From Bemisia tabaci (lineage: Eukaryota; Arthropoda; Insecta; Hemiptera; Aleyrodidae): DNA of 64,000 nt. The stretch covers positions 3,815,434 to 3,879,433 of the forward strand of contig NC_092795.1 of assembly GCF_918797505.1 (NCBI RefSeq). The letters are read 5' to 3'. The position numbers were made by a program, and so were the translations under genes. Numbering within the stretch: position 1 is the stretch's first letter; the number at the start of each line of letters is the position of its first letter. This document shows, piece after piece, positions 32,420 through 42,980 of this stretch. The notes under the pieces are model-generated. The model was not told the DNA's origin and made no database searches. It saw only the letters and a program-made list of their open reading frames with translations.

Positions 32420-33170
32420 TTTCCTTCGTCCGCACGAGGAAAGCATTTAATTTTTAATTAATTCAGTCAAATCTTTCTCTCGAGCTCTTATAAGGCGCCC
32501 TCTTAAGATCAATTTGTCCATAAAAGATTATACCCAAACATTTTTCTTGGCCTTCGAGGAAATATACGTACTTCCCTCTGACTTCCGAACCTATTATAAA
32601 ACTACTCGACATTTCCTGGACATGCAGCTGCAAAGATGAACCTTTTTATTTCTAAAACATTATCACGAAGAGAAAGACTAATTTAATTTTTAATTGACTC
32701 CCTTGAATCTTTCTCGCCAGCACTTGTACGACGAACCTCTCAGACCAATTCACCCAACTAAGTCTTAAACGTGCAAATATTTTTCGAGGCTCTCAAGGCG
32801 AATTTTCAGACCTGTTCCTGATCTACGGACCTATCCAGAACTTCCTGGCAGTTTCCGGACATGCAGAATAAATTTAAAGCTGAATAACGTAAAATAAAAC
32901 AGTACCTCTGATATTTTATCACGCAGAGGGAGAATAATTTAATTTTTAATTAATTCCCTCAAATATTTCTCACGGGAATTTGTAAGACGCTACGCTCGGA
33001 GCGATCCATCTGACTAACAATAAGTCTCTCACGAGCAAGTTTAATATTTTTTCCAGGCCTTCAAGGGAAATTTCCGGACTTCACCCGACTTCCGGATCTA
33101 CCATATACGTTTTCCGGACTTACCAGACACGTCCTCCGCCAGCGGGCAAAGAACGACACGAGAATTTCCA
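32420..33170 (+). repeat. ~240-bp degenerate tandem repeat, three units
   Basis: The anchor TTTAATTTTTAATT.. followed by CTTTCTC-type DNA occurs at 32446, 32682 and 32938, spacings of 236 and 256. Each unit also has a GGCCTT/CTC..AAGG and a ..TTTCCGGACATGCAG or related phrase. The units have clearly diverged. Confidence 0.68.
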
Positions 33171-33249
33171 GAGAGGGAACGTATGTTAGAACCAGAAAAA
33201 GTTATCCGGACCTCGGACACGAAGGAAAAAACGATAACGATCCTCATAT

Positions 33250-33510
33250 CGTCATCCCCCGGACGAAAAAACGTAACTCCATTCAAAGGTTGTCAAATTG
33301 TCTCAAAGAATTAATTTACTTTAATTTACTTGTACTTTAATTTACTTTTACTTTAATTTTCATAAAAAAATTTCCTGATTTTTTCCGTAAGATCCGAGAA
33401 ATAATCTGTAAAATTTGTAGTTCGAAATGTCCAAGATTCTCCGGGTTATTATGCAATTTGCGAGGTAAAATTTGGGGACAATGAAATGTAGTTACTTTTT
33501 TCGTGCGGGA
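33250..33510. mobile_element. Family X, diverged copy
   Basis: Left GACGAAAAAACGTAACTCC and TTGTCAAATTGTC; right ATGAAATGTAGTTAC then TTTTTTCGTGCGGGAAACG. The centre has TTTACTTTAA microsatellite-like DNA near 33306-33360. Confidence 0.5.
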
Positions 33511-33521
33511 AACGAGAGTAT

Positions 33522-33895
33522 GACGTCGACCCTCTGATGATAGGGCGTATTTCAATTTCTACGTGAGCCCTGCATTACAAATAAATTCATGCTTTCTAGG
33601 GCCCATGCGGAAATCGAGATGCACTCTTACGTCAGAGGGGCGCCGCACACTGGATCGAGTCAATCAGAGAGGTTGGACATGAAATTTTTAGATAAAACTG
33701 CAAGTTTTGATGTTTAATTCGTCAAACTTTACATTTTAAGGGGTGGCCCGTTAGGGAAATTTCACGAGGAAACCGATGGAACCACTTTTAAAATCGTCAA
33801 AGTTTTGTATGAACGAAGTTATGAGCGTTTAAAGTTTCCAAATTTGGTCCGACCTCTCCCATTGACTTGATCCACTGTGCGCCGCGCGATATAAA
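33522..33895. mobile_element. Family E MITE, interrupted at its right end
   Basis: Left GTCGACCCTCTGATGATAGG then GCGTATTTCAATTTC; right AAATCGAGATGCACTC, TTACGTCAGAGGGGCGCCG. The last bases (CGCGATAT) resume after the Transib-like element at 33646. Confidence 0.72.
33646..33879. mobile_element. Transib-like MITE (family S)
   Basis: 234 bp with ends CACACTGGATCGAGTCAAT and inverse ATTGACTTGATCCACTGTG. CGCCG is duplicated exactly on both sides (33641-33645, 33880-33884). CAC-starting, CACAGTG-like ends plus a GC-rich 5-bp duplication fit the Transib superfamily, from which RAG1 is thought to descend. No transposase is encoded. Confidence 0.78.
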
Positions 33896-34618
33896 ACGCG
33901 CCCCGAGGCCTGCATCAGAACACGCAAATAAATGTCGCGTCGATTGTTGCCGGGGGCTGCAGTTGGGTGGGGGAGGGGCGGGGGCTGAAACTATCCGTTT
34001 AAACGTCCGATGTACCCGAGGAGCGTACAATGGGGGCGTTCTGTCGAGGCCGCAAACTTTCAAACTCTATTAAACTCGGAGTCGCGGGGCGGCCGAACGC
34101 GGCAGGACTCCGGGAGAGTCGAGGGATTTCCCCCGTGGATCCCGTGACGATTTGGCAACGCCGCGGGTGTAAGTATTTAAACTCGCTTAACGCGGAACAA
34201 TCCTGGCAAAAGGGCTTTAAACACATTCAATCCGCTCCTGCCAGGCGAGTAAATATTGAATCGTTTGTTGGCGAAATATTCGGCGCCGAAAATGAATGAT
34301 CCCGCGTCACGCTTTGACGGGCGGCCATCTCCGCTGTGTTTTTACCCGAGCGGATTTTGGCGTGAATTTCTAATGCGAGTTCCGACGTTTTAAAATGCAA
34401 TTTTACGGTGCTTTCACGGATGATTCCATCAATTTGCTTTTGACGGAAGGGAATCAAGATAAACGGAGACGATATGTTTTGGAGACTCCGCTCTATCTGA
34501 GCAATCTATGTAAGGAATGTAATCGCGTGAGGCAAAAATTAAATTCGGAAGTCAACGCTAAATTCCGCCGAATGATGACTGTTGAGGTGAGCACTTTGCT
34601 GAGAGAATTTTTCCAAAT
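33896..34618. other. GC-rich low-repeat segment
   Basis: CpG-rich to about 34180, then moderate. Overlapping frames on both strands (up to 89 residues) show no recognisable domain. A conserved regulatory block or unrecognised exon cannot be excluded. Confidence 0.3.
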
Positions 34619-34900
34619 TAATGGAGGATTTGCAGGTGTCTGAAAGTTTGTAAATTTCATATTTTAAAATGAAACTACTGAAAGAACTGAGCACGAGGAT
34701 ATGTTCGGTTTCTACATTGAACAATTATGGAAAGAAATATGACAGAATAAACTTAATCCGCTAAAATACATGTGTTTAAATAAAAAAATCCCCTCCAGAT
34801 GACGTCACAAGGAGGTAATTTTTCTTTTTTGTAGACTATTTTTCTACTATTTCCTGTTCAAGACAAAATTAGGAAAAATACTGCGGAATTAGCTCATTGA
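34619..34900. repeat. Dispersed repeat W, copy 2
   Basis: Same ordered landmarks as 8399-8655: GCAGGTGTCTGAAAG, CTGAGCACGAGG, GATGACGTCACAA, GGAAAAATACTGCGG. Confidence 0.65.
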
Positions 34901-35149
34901 GCACTCTCAGATAAAGCAATAAAACATTTTAAGTTTAAATCTTCCATTGGACACATTTAAGTAACAAAGAAGTTTATCCATGGACGGCACGATCCCTGGC
35001 ACGCATGTATTCTTATGGATCTAGCTCATGTTTAGAATTGGATCAGTAAATTTTGATTTAAATACCTTCAATTTCTCAACTCATTGGTAATTAAAAGAAT
35101 CTGAGTGTTTACCTCCGAAGATAACTTTTACACTTAACACGTAGCGAAC

Positions 35150-36045
35150 TATCGCGAGTTCACGTCTCAAGCCATCGCGCCTTCAATTTGGCAAAAAACC
35201 TTCGCAACATGGACATCCACTAAGTACGAATAGTTGTATCCCTGCGCCGTCTCAAAGAGAGTCCTTTTCTCCTGCTCTATTTCCATATTGTGTTTTGATT
35301 CCATTTGTCTTATTTATAGTGGTGCTTCAGGGGCTAAAGGAGAAACACAGCTAAAGATAGGAGAGACGTAATCCAGCCTCATTTTTCAACTTTTCTCCCG
35401 AATCGTAGAAAAAATCAGGCATCAAAATGAAAAAAAGAAAAAATGTAGTGTCAACACAGCCGAAGATAGGAGAGACGTAATCCGGCCCCATTTTTTGACT
35501 TTTCTTCCGAACTGGAACGACATCTCTTTGGCAATGAGCATTGCAAGTTCACGTTTCGCGCCATGGCGCCTTCAATTTGGCGAACGCAATACGGACATCC
35601 ATCAAGTACGAATAGTTGTATCTCTGCGCCGTCATCACCTTTCTCTTGCTCTATTTCCACAAGACGAGAAGGCGCGCTCGATCTAGTATTCCAAGTGTAA
35701 CTAATCATATTGAAATGTCCCTCCAGGTAGACCAGCACTTTGGTTCTCTATCAAACTAATTGAGTAATATTTACTGGATTCATTAGTCATTGTTCAAGAT
35801 TTTATATAGTTTTTTAAGAGCTCAGCCGGTAGAAAGTGCTCTGTGATTTCAACCTGTCTCTAAGTATGGGGTAACCTTGGTGTAAGGGATATTTTTCTTC
35901 ACGGAAAACCTCGGATTTTTTAGTCAGATTTCAAAATCGAGAATCAAAGATTCGCATACGTGTAGAAAAAAGAGGTCCATCCTCTTTTTGACCGACATAA
36001 AATAATCGCGAACTGAGTATAATTTTTTCTTCGATGTGTAAGTAA
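35150..36045. repeat. Dispersed repeat N, long tandem copy
   Basis: Two N bodies follow each other (about 35150-35340 and 35530-35670), joined by two copies of the ACAGC.GAAGATAGGAGAGAC module. The downstream 35690-36045 segment (CTAGTATTCCAAGTGTAACT..AATAATCGCGAACTGAG) is shared in order with 55985-56365, so the repeat unit is at least about 500 bp long. Confidence 0.72.
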
Positions 36046-37229
36046 TAATGCTAATTCAGGGTGTCCTACTAAAAAGTGGAATCAATAAATTGGTTTCCTT
36101 GAGTAACTTTTACACCATAGATCAGAAGACAGTACGTATTCTCTAGAATGTATCGTCCCTGCTTGGACCCTTAAAAAATTATGCATGTAATGCTTTTTTT
36201 ACAATTTTTCCCCCATCACTTTGGTACATATACTGTTAGAAACCTACAGCCATCTAGTGCCCGTAGAAACCAGGAGGACATCCATGCTCCATCCATCCAC
36301 GCTTTACGCCTTTCAAATGGACCATTGGAAAAAGTACCTTTTCTTCAATCCTGATTATTCACTGTTCATCGATGAAACCTCATTTTATCCGTGAGAAAAT
36401 TATTGAATTCACAACCTCATTTGAATAAGTCGCGATCTTATACACTGCGATTCTCTCAGTTTTGCATGAGAAACGATGACCGAAGCAAGAAGGCTTAAAA
36501 ACCACAATCTGAACCGAGCGTTAGGACACTCTGTTTTGAAATAAGAAATACAGAAAAAAAGAAGTCTTGGAACGTGCATTGATGTTCTTTAAGCATTTTT
36601 TAAAATTACGGCTCGACTGAAGACTCCAAAATTCTGAACATTTCTGGTCAACATCGATGTACATGGCAACTCAGAAACAAAACAGAGGAGCGCCTTCAAA
36701 CCACTATGTAATCTTAAAGCGAAATTCTGATACCACTAATCGTGCATCACGACAGTCATTTTGCATACCTGGCCAATTGAAGGCAAATCATTGACCCAGC
36801 CAACAAGGTACGAATTTCAGCAATGTGAAACTTGCTTTTTTAGGGAAAAAATGATCCGGGGGTGCCCCACCTGACATCCAAGAAGCTCAACCCCTAGGCG
36901 GCTGCCTCCAACTGACATCTAGTACCGTAGAAAGAATCTCTACGGTTTTAGATGACTTCCCGATTTTTTTTTCGATTATAGTCTCTTGCTGGCGGATAGA
37001 CGACATCTTCAATAACACGTTTATGCAGCTAACTCATTACTCTCAAACATTGAGATGCGCACTTCTGCACTTTCACCATCGGAATACTACTCTACGAATC
37101 AACTCGCAGGGGATTGCATGCATTCCAGGCTTTATTAAAAACACGCGTAGCATGAAAGGAAAATGTTCGGACCTTCTTGCGGAATTTTTGCGCTTTTTCA
37201 GTACTACCGAAATGTCCTCGAAAAGATCA
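36046..37229. other. No gene recognised
   Basis: AT-rich, with no repeat family or supported frame. Confidence 0.4.
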
Positions 37230-37436
37230 CACTGAAAAGAAAGGATGCTGATTTAACATTCTGGATGTAAAAAAGAGTGCGACAACTCACAAAACGCTGA
37301 ATTAACCGCGACAGCAGTTACTTTAGCAATGTCAAGATGTATTACTAACTGCTGTGGCGGTAGATTCAGCGTTTTTTGAGTTTTCGCACACTTTTTTACA
37401 TCCAGAATATTAATTCAGCATCCTTTTTTTTCGGCG
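37230..37436. mobile_element. CACNG-A-run MITE, family L
   Basis: Ends CACTGAAAAGAAAGGATGC and inverse GCATCCTTTTTTTTCGGCG. Inner GTGCGACAACTCACAAAACG pairs with GCGTTTTTTGAGTTTTCGCAC. CA is duplicated on both sides (37228-37229, 37437-37438). Confidence 0.84.
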
Positions 37437-37982
37437 CAGTACTAAACCCGGACTTTCCGGAAATTCCGGACTAGGAGAGACCCTGTAATCATCCGAGAGG
37501 CCTCCGCCAGGTATCGTGTTTCTCCTCTCCTGCCGCCGTCGTGTTGGGCGGAATTAAGGCGTGAACGTCCCGTATTAAGGCGAGAACGTAGCGAATTAAG
37601 ACGGGCGGGAGTTATCCAGCTGGAATTAAGATAAAAATATCAATTTCCCATTCAACGTCGGCGTTTTGCTGAGTCTCGGAAACGGGCGAGAACCCTAAGC
37701 CCGCGCTGCGGTCTGTATAGCACACCGGTAGGCGGTGGTGGTCGCTTAAGGATTCGCTCCTAATTGAGAGGCGGACGCACGCCTAATTAAGTTTCACACT
37801 CATTAGCGGCGAAAACTTATTAGCTCTCCAGATTAGATTAAATCTCGACCCCCCATAAAAGAGGGCGCGCCTATTCATTTTACTTCGACTACACTCTTTC
37901 CCACTTCCGTCTGATAAATCCACCGAGAGGGCTCGTCCAGGAAAGTTCTCATCTACAGAAAGAATCCACATAAAATCCTCTC
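37437..37982. other. GC-rich spacer, no gene recognised
   Basis: Moderately CpG-rich around 37480-37780, with no convincing frame. Confidence 0.35.
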
Positions 37983-38540
37983 TAATGATCGTATACTTGA
38001 TTATGTGGCAGCTTTGTCATAAAAAATAAACAGGGTTTCGAATTAAGTAAACTTTCATATTTCACTGACAATTCCTGGCCTCAAGAAGTTAAATAAGAAA
38101 AGCCTAACAGCGTATATCAAAAGTTTCACTTTTCCTGGTTCTTCAATGTAAATTCCTGGAGATCCCTGATGATGGTTGGAAGCGTCCTTCGATTTACTTA
38201 AAATAAGTCATGAAAGCGTATAAAGGGCATGGATATGGAATTCTCTCTGATCGTGTATACTTGATAATGTGTATCGTAATATACTTCGTCATAAAAAATA
38301 AACAGGGTTTCAAATTAAGTAAACTTTCAAGTTTTACTGCATATCCCTGGCTTCGCGAAATAAAATGAAACAATAGTGTATTTTCGTCGGAATATACACA
38401 ATAAAATCCTGACAGCGCATATCAAAAGCTCCATTTTTCCTGGTTTTTCCAAGTAAATTCCTGAAGATTCCTAAATATGGCTGAAAACTTCCTGCGATCT
38501 ATTTAAAATAAGTGATGAAAATTAATAAAGAGTTATAACA
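37983..38540 (+). repeat. Tandem duplication, ~272-bp offset
   Basis: CATAAAAAATAAACAGGG occurs at 38019 and 38290. Around each copy, GATCGT..TATACTTGAT, TTAAGTAAACTTTCA, ATCAAAAG.TTCACTTTTCC-type and TTTAAAATAAGT phrases recur in the same order. The second copy has an insertion of about 40 bp. Confidence 0.72.
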
Positions 38541-38659
38541 GAAACTGCTGGTTGGTTCTTCTAATCTAAAACATGATCGAGAATTTTATCGTCGCAATAT
38601 CTAAGAAAACGCATTTTTTATTTTTTTGCCATGAATATATGAGTGTCAACAGGAAAATG

Positions 38660-38912
38660 CTGCCGTGATAAGGAGAAACGCCGTATGAGCTTTCGAGCGT
38701 TGCCAAATTTCCTTTGATAAAACGAAAATTTCCTTGTAGATTTATGAATATTTTCCTCTTAATTTTTCACATGATTTAGTTCACAAGTTCACCCAAAGGT
38801 TCTGAAAATTTGAAGGAAAAATATCAATAACTTTCCTAAAAAATGAACATTTTAATGAAGGAAATTTGGCAACTCTCGAATGCTCATACCGCGTTCTTCC
38901 TCAGCACAAAAG
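38660..38912. mobile_element. Family A palindromic MITE
   Basis: Left CTGCCGTGATAAGGAGAAAC, right GTTCTTCCTCAGCAC. Flanks AATG / AATA. Confidence 0.8.
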
Positions 38913-39448
38913 AATAGACCTGGTCCACTAAAAAAAGAAAAAAAATTAGTACATAGCAAATTTTGCAGAGTTGAGTTGAAAAACCAGATTTGTAGATTCT
39001 CTCCATTGTCCTAAAAAATAAGTTACGAGCAGAGCAATCAAGCTCTCACAAGACGAAGGAAAGTTAAAATCTGCGAGTGAATAGTTTATAATCGGGATAT
39101 TTCGTGACCTGAACATGGCAGATTAGAATTTTGGCTCTCCTTCAAAACTGCGTTTCTCGCGGAGAAATCCTCGCTCTATCTTGGCTGTCTCATCGCCCTT
39201 CAGTTTCATGTGACCAATTTTAATTTTAGGCTATTTTAGGTGGCAGGCGTGGCATGAAGTGGTAAATTCTAGAACCTCCTCCTGCGGAATTTCCGTACTT
39301 GTTCGGAACCTTTGGTCCGTCTCTAGGAAATCAGCACTATTTTAGGACCCAGTAGACGTCCTGCTGTGGCTACTATTAAAAAAAAATCTTGGAAAAAATT
39401 TGACGTGCCATATTCTAAGAAAAATTTGATAGAACAAAATAGTATAAA
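38913..39448. other. No recognised feature
   Basis: No gene or repeat family seen. Confidence 0.4.
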
Positions 39449-40049
39449 TGGGTCAGTTGCGCTGGTAGAATCGTGTTTTCATGCCTGATTTTTGTGGACT
39501 AGCTAAAAAAATAAGATCAGTCCGAACACCAATTTCTACTTTCAATATTAACCGTGACGTCGTGCGTTTGAAAAATTAGATTTAGGACGTGTTCCACCGC
39601 GGTAGTAACACCCTTGGTCTCTTCCACCTTGCTTTCATCCGAGTTTTATGTTACTAGTAGTGCAAATTTGCGTCACACTGGCTGATGAAAGCAAGGTGGA
39701 AGAAACCAAGGGTTGTCACTACCGCGGTGTATGACATCATTAAACGAACTTTTCAAACGCGATATCTCGATTGATATTGATCATGGAAAATTGCTCTTTG
39801 GACGGATCTTACTATTTTTTGCCAATCTACAGGACAGTGGCAAGGCGTGAATGATCGATTAACAATACATCCCCGTTTGAAACTATGATAAAGAATCGAT
39901 TAATAAGGTTTTCGTTGCGAACGCCCTATATTTGTCGATGCTTTTCTGCAGGTTTAAAGGCAGATCAATCGATGTATAACAAAGCACGCCACGCCACTGC
40001 TACAGGAATCAAGCAAAAACACGATTCTGTGACCAGCGCAACTGATCTA
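39449..40049. mobile_element. Family P element, interrupted
   Basis: The left arm GGTCAGTTGCGCTGGTAGAA pairs with the right arm TGACCAGCGCAACTGATC. Inner ACACCCTTGGTCTCTTCCAC and AAACCAAGGGTTGTCACT also pair, giving very long arms. The right arm is split at CTACAGGA by a hAT-like MITE. Sister copy at 9102. Confidence 0.8.
39835..39999. mobile_element. hAT-like MITE (family F) nested in P
   Basis: 165 bp with ends CAGTGGCAAGGCGTGAATG and GCACGCCACGCCACTG. CTACAGGA is duplicated exactly (39827-39834, 40000-40007). The cleanest evidence for assigning family F to hAT-type integration. Confidence 0.93.
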
Positions 40050-40169
40050 TCGGGTGTATATGTTACGGGTAATCTAGTCAAACCGGGTAATGTCGACATT
40101 ACCCGGGGAACACACACCCACACCCCACAGCCACACCCACACCCACACCCACATTACCCAGGCCGTTTT

Positions 40170-40207
40170 GGTTAGGTTAGGTTAGGTTAGGTTAGGTTAG
40201 GTTAGGT
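40170..40207 (+). repeat. Interstitial TTAGG array
   Basis: About seven perfect TTAGG units, the insect-type telomere pentamer, lying in the left inner arm of the fold-back element. Confidence 0.92.
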
Positions 40208-40258
40208 CCAGCCGGTCCCGTCTCCCTGACGACTGAGGGGTGGGATGGCGGGTATTAT

Positions 40259-40297
40259 AACCTAACCTAACCTAATCTAACCTAATCTAACCTAACC
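40259..40297 (-). repeat. Interstitial CCTAA array (inverted)
   Basis: About seven CCTAA units, two mutated to TCTAA, the inverse of the array at 40170. Confidence 0.92.
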
Positions 40298-40530
40298 AAA
40301 ACGGCCTGGGTAATGTCAATTATTGCCGACATTACCCGGGTAATGTCGACATTACCCGGTTTGACTAGATTACCCGTAACATATAGATCCCACCCCTAAT
40401 TTACCCTTCTTTCGACTAGGTACACCCTGTATAAGGGCAGTTCTCTGCTCGAGTGCTCGGACATTCCAATCATTGGCCGTAGTTAGTTTGCTCTAGTTCC
40501 TGTTCGATGGCATCAAGTCCGAAACCACGT

Positions 40531-40735
40531 ATCTCGTTTGCGGTGTTTGAAAATCTCCGCTCCTATGTTATTCTTTTAAAAGAGAACAAATCAACACCAT
40601 TCCTTCAAGTTTTCGCAGAATTTTCTGCCACTGGGATGAAAAGTCACGGCAGTTTTTAAGCATCGCCGTTGAGTGGTTTTCCGTTCAAAAAATAGAGTAT
40701 GGCAGGAAGTCCGCGACGTCGCAAGCCGAGATACG
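40531..40735. mobile_element. Family J palindromic MITE
   Basis: Ends CCACGTATCTCGTTTGCGGT and inverse CGCAAGCCGAGATACGTGG. The best-preserved copy of the family. Confidence 0.75.
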
Positions 40736-40885
40736 TGGTTGCGGACTCGCACCGTCGAGTTGCACTTCATTTAAACGCACCAGTTCACTCGCGGATCAAT
40801 TGCTTCGACGGAGCCCATAGTTAGGGTCTGCGTGTGACGTGACGTGACCGTGACGTCACGACTCCGGAGAAAACTTCCGGGACGG

Positions 40886-41016
40886 CGATCACAGTCCTCC
40901 GATGCAAAGGCGTATCTCTATATTCGCATGAGCTCTAGAAAGCATGGATTTATATGTGAATCGTGGCTCAAGTTGAAATCGAGAAACGTCCTTACGTCGG
41001 AGGAGCGACGAGATGT
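40886..41016. mobile_element. Family E palindromic MITE
   Basis: Left GTCCTCCGATGCAAAGGCG then TATCTCTATATTCGCATG; right AAATCGAGAAACGTCC, TTACGTCGGAGGAGCGACG. The core has AGAAAGCATGG. Confidence 0.75.
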
Positions 41017-41605
41017 GGATGTGAATCGGGCCAGTGCAAAGCTGAGCGGGATGCAAGATCGACCCGTGTTATTGAATAAGTCCGATCCCGATGCTCGATG
41101 CTCGTTGCCCGAGCCAACCCCCCCCCCCTCAACCCTCTTCCTCGACACCCCCCCCCCCCCCCTCGCATCGGCGACTCCCAGCGAGCGCTAACAAAACCTT
41201 TTAAACTTGAGTTTTCTCCGATAAAGGATGTGTTTTTCCTTCCCCTAGCTTTTTTCCCAGCGTCAAAGCAGAATGTTTGATGTATTTCCGTACGTATCAC
41301 CACGCCGCGCCGTCCCCTCGTGTTGCCAAATGGACGCAATTTCTGCCATAATGGCGAGAGTGAGCCGTATTCTCAAATTATCGAAACCGAGTTTCTTTAA
41401 TAATTCGTCCGGTCTCTTTTAGATGAAGTCACTGGTACGGGTAAAATAGCGCAATTCTCCTTATTTTTATGAAAACGAGGAGTGTGAGAAAGCTAGCAAG
41501 TGCGCAAAAATTGAATTTGTTTCTGACAAAACAGCCGTGAGGAGAAGTATTCCACCAGAGAGGCAATAATCGGAATGTTTCCAAGTGAAATAGAGCCTTT
41601 TCTGT
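41017..41605. other. C-rich tracts, no gene recognised
   Basis: C-runs lie at about 41118-41130 and 41147-41162. Open frames across them are compositional, proline- or glycine-rich on opposite strands. Beyond that, nothing recognised. Confidence 0.4.
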
Positions 41606-42003
41606 CTGTGGCGAGGTGAGAATGATCGATTATCGATATTTCCCCCATTAGAAGCTATGGTACAGATTCGGTTTTAAGGTGTTTGTTGCAAACACCCTGT
41701 TTATCGATTATTTCCCATGGGTTTAAATAGCTGATCAATCGATATATCGCAAAGCACGCCGAGCACTGGTAAAAAAAAACCTCTTGGTTCAAGAGTGCAA
41801 TTTCTTGTCGCGGGATTTAAGAGTCTGGACTCTTCTTTCAATGCAAAATCCGCTTGAATCAATGCAAAATCTGCTTGACTCAATGCAAAATCCGCTTGAA
41901 ACAAGAGTTCAAGACTCTTAAATCCGGCGACAAGAAACTGCACTCTTAAGTCAATGCAATGCGGCATTGGTCCTAGAGGTTTTTTTTTTACCAGTGAGGC
42001 ACT

Positions 42004-42004
<1 letters not shown>
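41606..42004. mobile_element. hAT-like MITE (family F), interrupted
   Basis: Left end CTGTGGCGAGGTGAGAATG and body through GATCAATCGATATATCGC, GCACGCCGAG. It is broken by the CACNG element at 41764 and finishes AGGCACTG. Rejoined by eye, the end resembles the family terminus. Flanking octamers are T-rich and only partly match. Confidence 0.78.
41764..41996. mobile_element. CACNG-A-run MITE nested in family F
   Basis: 233 bp with ends CACTGGTAAAAAAAAACC and inverse GGTTTTTTTTTTACCAGTG, inner TTAAGAGTCTGGACTCTT as in family C, and three ~30-bp tandem units around CAATGCAAAATCCGCTTGA. AG of the host is duplicated on both sides. Confidence 0.87.

Positions 42005-42038
<34 letters not shown>
42005..42038 (+). 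repeat. Poly-T run
   Basis: Thirty-four consecutive T residues directly after the interrupted family F element. Confidence 0.92.
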
Positions 42039-42040
<2 letters not shown>

Positions 42041-42615
42041 CAATTACTGATCTGAAAATTTGTTCCTTATTCATCTAAAACGCAACCACAGAAGCATGCA
42101 GAAAATAGCATTTACGGCTGTCTTGCCTAACACTAGCTTAACATGAAAATGAAAATACCGTTTTAATATAGTTGAAATAAAATCCGTCGATCTTTAGTCA
42201 CCCGAACGATGTCCAAGTCTTTCGGAGGGTGGGTGGCATTTTAAAAAAGAACGGAGGCTTCTTTCGGTAAAATTGTCCACTTAGACACTATTCAGTCCAT
42301 TTTTTCAGAATTGCCTTTTGGCACCTAAAGGTGCCTTTGCTATCACGGCAGATTTTGCAATAGGTAATAATTGTAAAACAAAGAGAAAAGCAGCCGAACT
42401 GCAAACTATAAATTTAAATGCTCTGTTCGGGAACATTCACGAGTGCTTGCACCAGCGTTTTACCGGTTAACTAAAGGGTTGGATGGGCATAATTAAACTC
42501 ACTTGGTGGCATAGCGTAGAATATCATAAAATATTGAAGGCGTTTTAAGTCGAGATATGGTGCTATCGAAGTACTTCAGCGATTGTACCTTCATATTATG
42601 CTGACGCAAAGGACT
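42039..42615. other. No recognised feature
   Basis: No gene or family recognised. Confidence 0.4.
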
Positions 42616-42745
42616 ACATTTTGCAAAACGAATAACTACAATTTCTGGTTCATCCGTAAAAGCACATATATGCCTGTAGGAAAACTAATGGTACATACGT
42701 TGTTTTTAAACTGAGCCAGAAATTTTCGTTCCTAATTGTTTTATG
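42616..42745. mobile_element. Family U palindromic MITE
   Basis: Left GGACTACATTTTGCAAAACG, ACAATTTCTGGTTCATCCG; right AACTGAGCCAGAAATTTTCG. The right terminus is degraded. Confidence 0.68.
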
Positions 42746-42879
42746 TAGCCCGCACTTATTCTATTAGCTGATGCAACAAGTGAGCCTTTAACATATTGCC
42801 AGCGATTACTATGATAGCCTGCGCCGAATGTACTTTTGGTTTATCTTACTTTAGTTGGACTTCATCTTAAGGTTCGGAA

Positions 42880-42980
42880 TTAAAAGTTGTGGCACATTTG
42901 TAAAAACACTTGTGTACATAAGGAAACTGATGATACATTTCAACTGAGCTAGAAATTGTAGTTCCAAATTGGAAAATGCA
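42880..42980. mobile_element. Family U, left-truncated
   Basis: GTAAAAACACTTGTGTACATA and the right arm AACTGAGCTAGAAATTGTAG, CCAAATTGGAAAATGCAGTC are present. The left terminus is not recognisable. Confidence 0.6.

Larger units (their letters stand above)
40057..40385. mobile_element. Fold-back element with TTAGG telomere-like arms
   Basis: Outer 51-bp arms (40057-40107 and 40335-40385) are perfectly inverted. Each contains the 24-bp palindrome at CCGGGTAATG-TCGA-CATTACCCGG. A second, inner inverted pair runs from ATTACCCAGGCCGTTTTG plus TTAGG repeats (40153-40207) to its inverse (40259-40314). A (CACACC)-rich stretch lies between outer and inner left arms. The centre is only ~50 bp and GC-rich. 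No coding capacity. Confidence 0.85.

Noticed and set aside
34030..34299. 89-residue frame as a conserved gene
   Set aside because: GC-rich segment with open frames on both strands and no recognisable domain; left as unassigned.
40885..41191. Proline-rich 115-residue frame and glycine-rich opposite frame
   Set aside because: Both reflect C-runs next to a family E element. Composition explains them fully.
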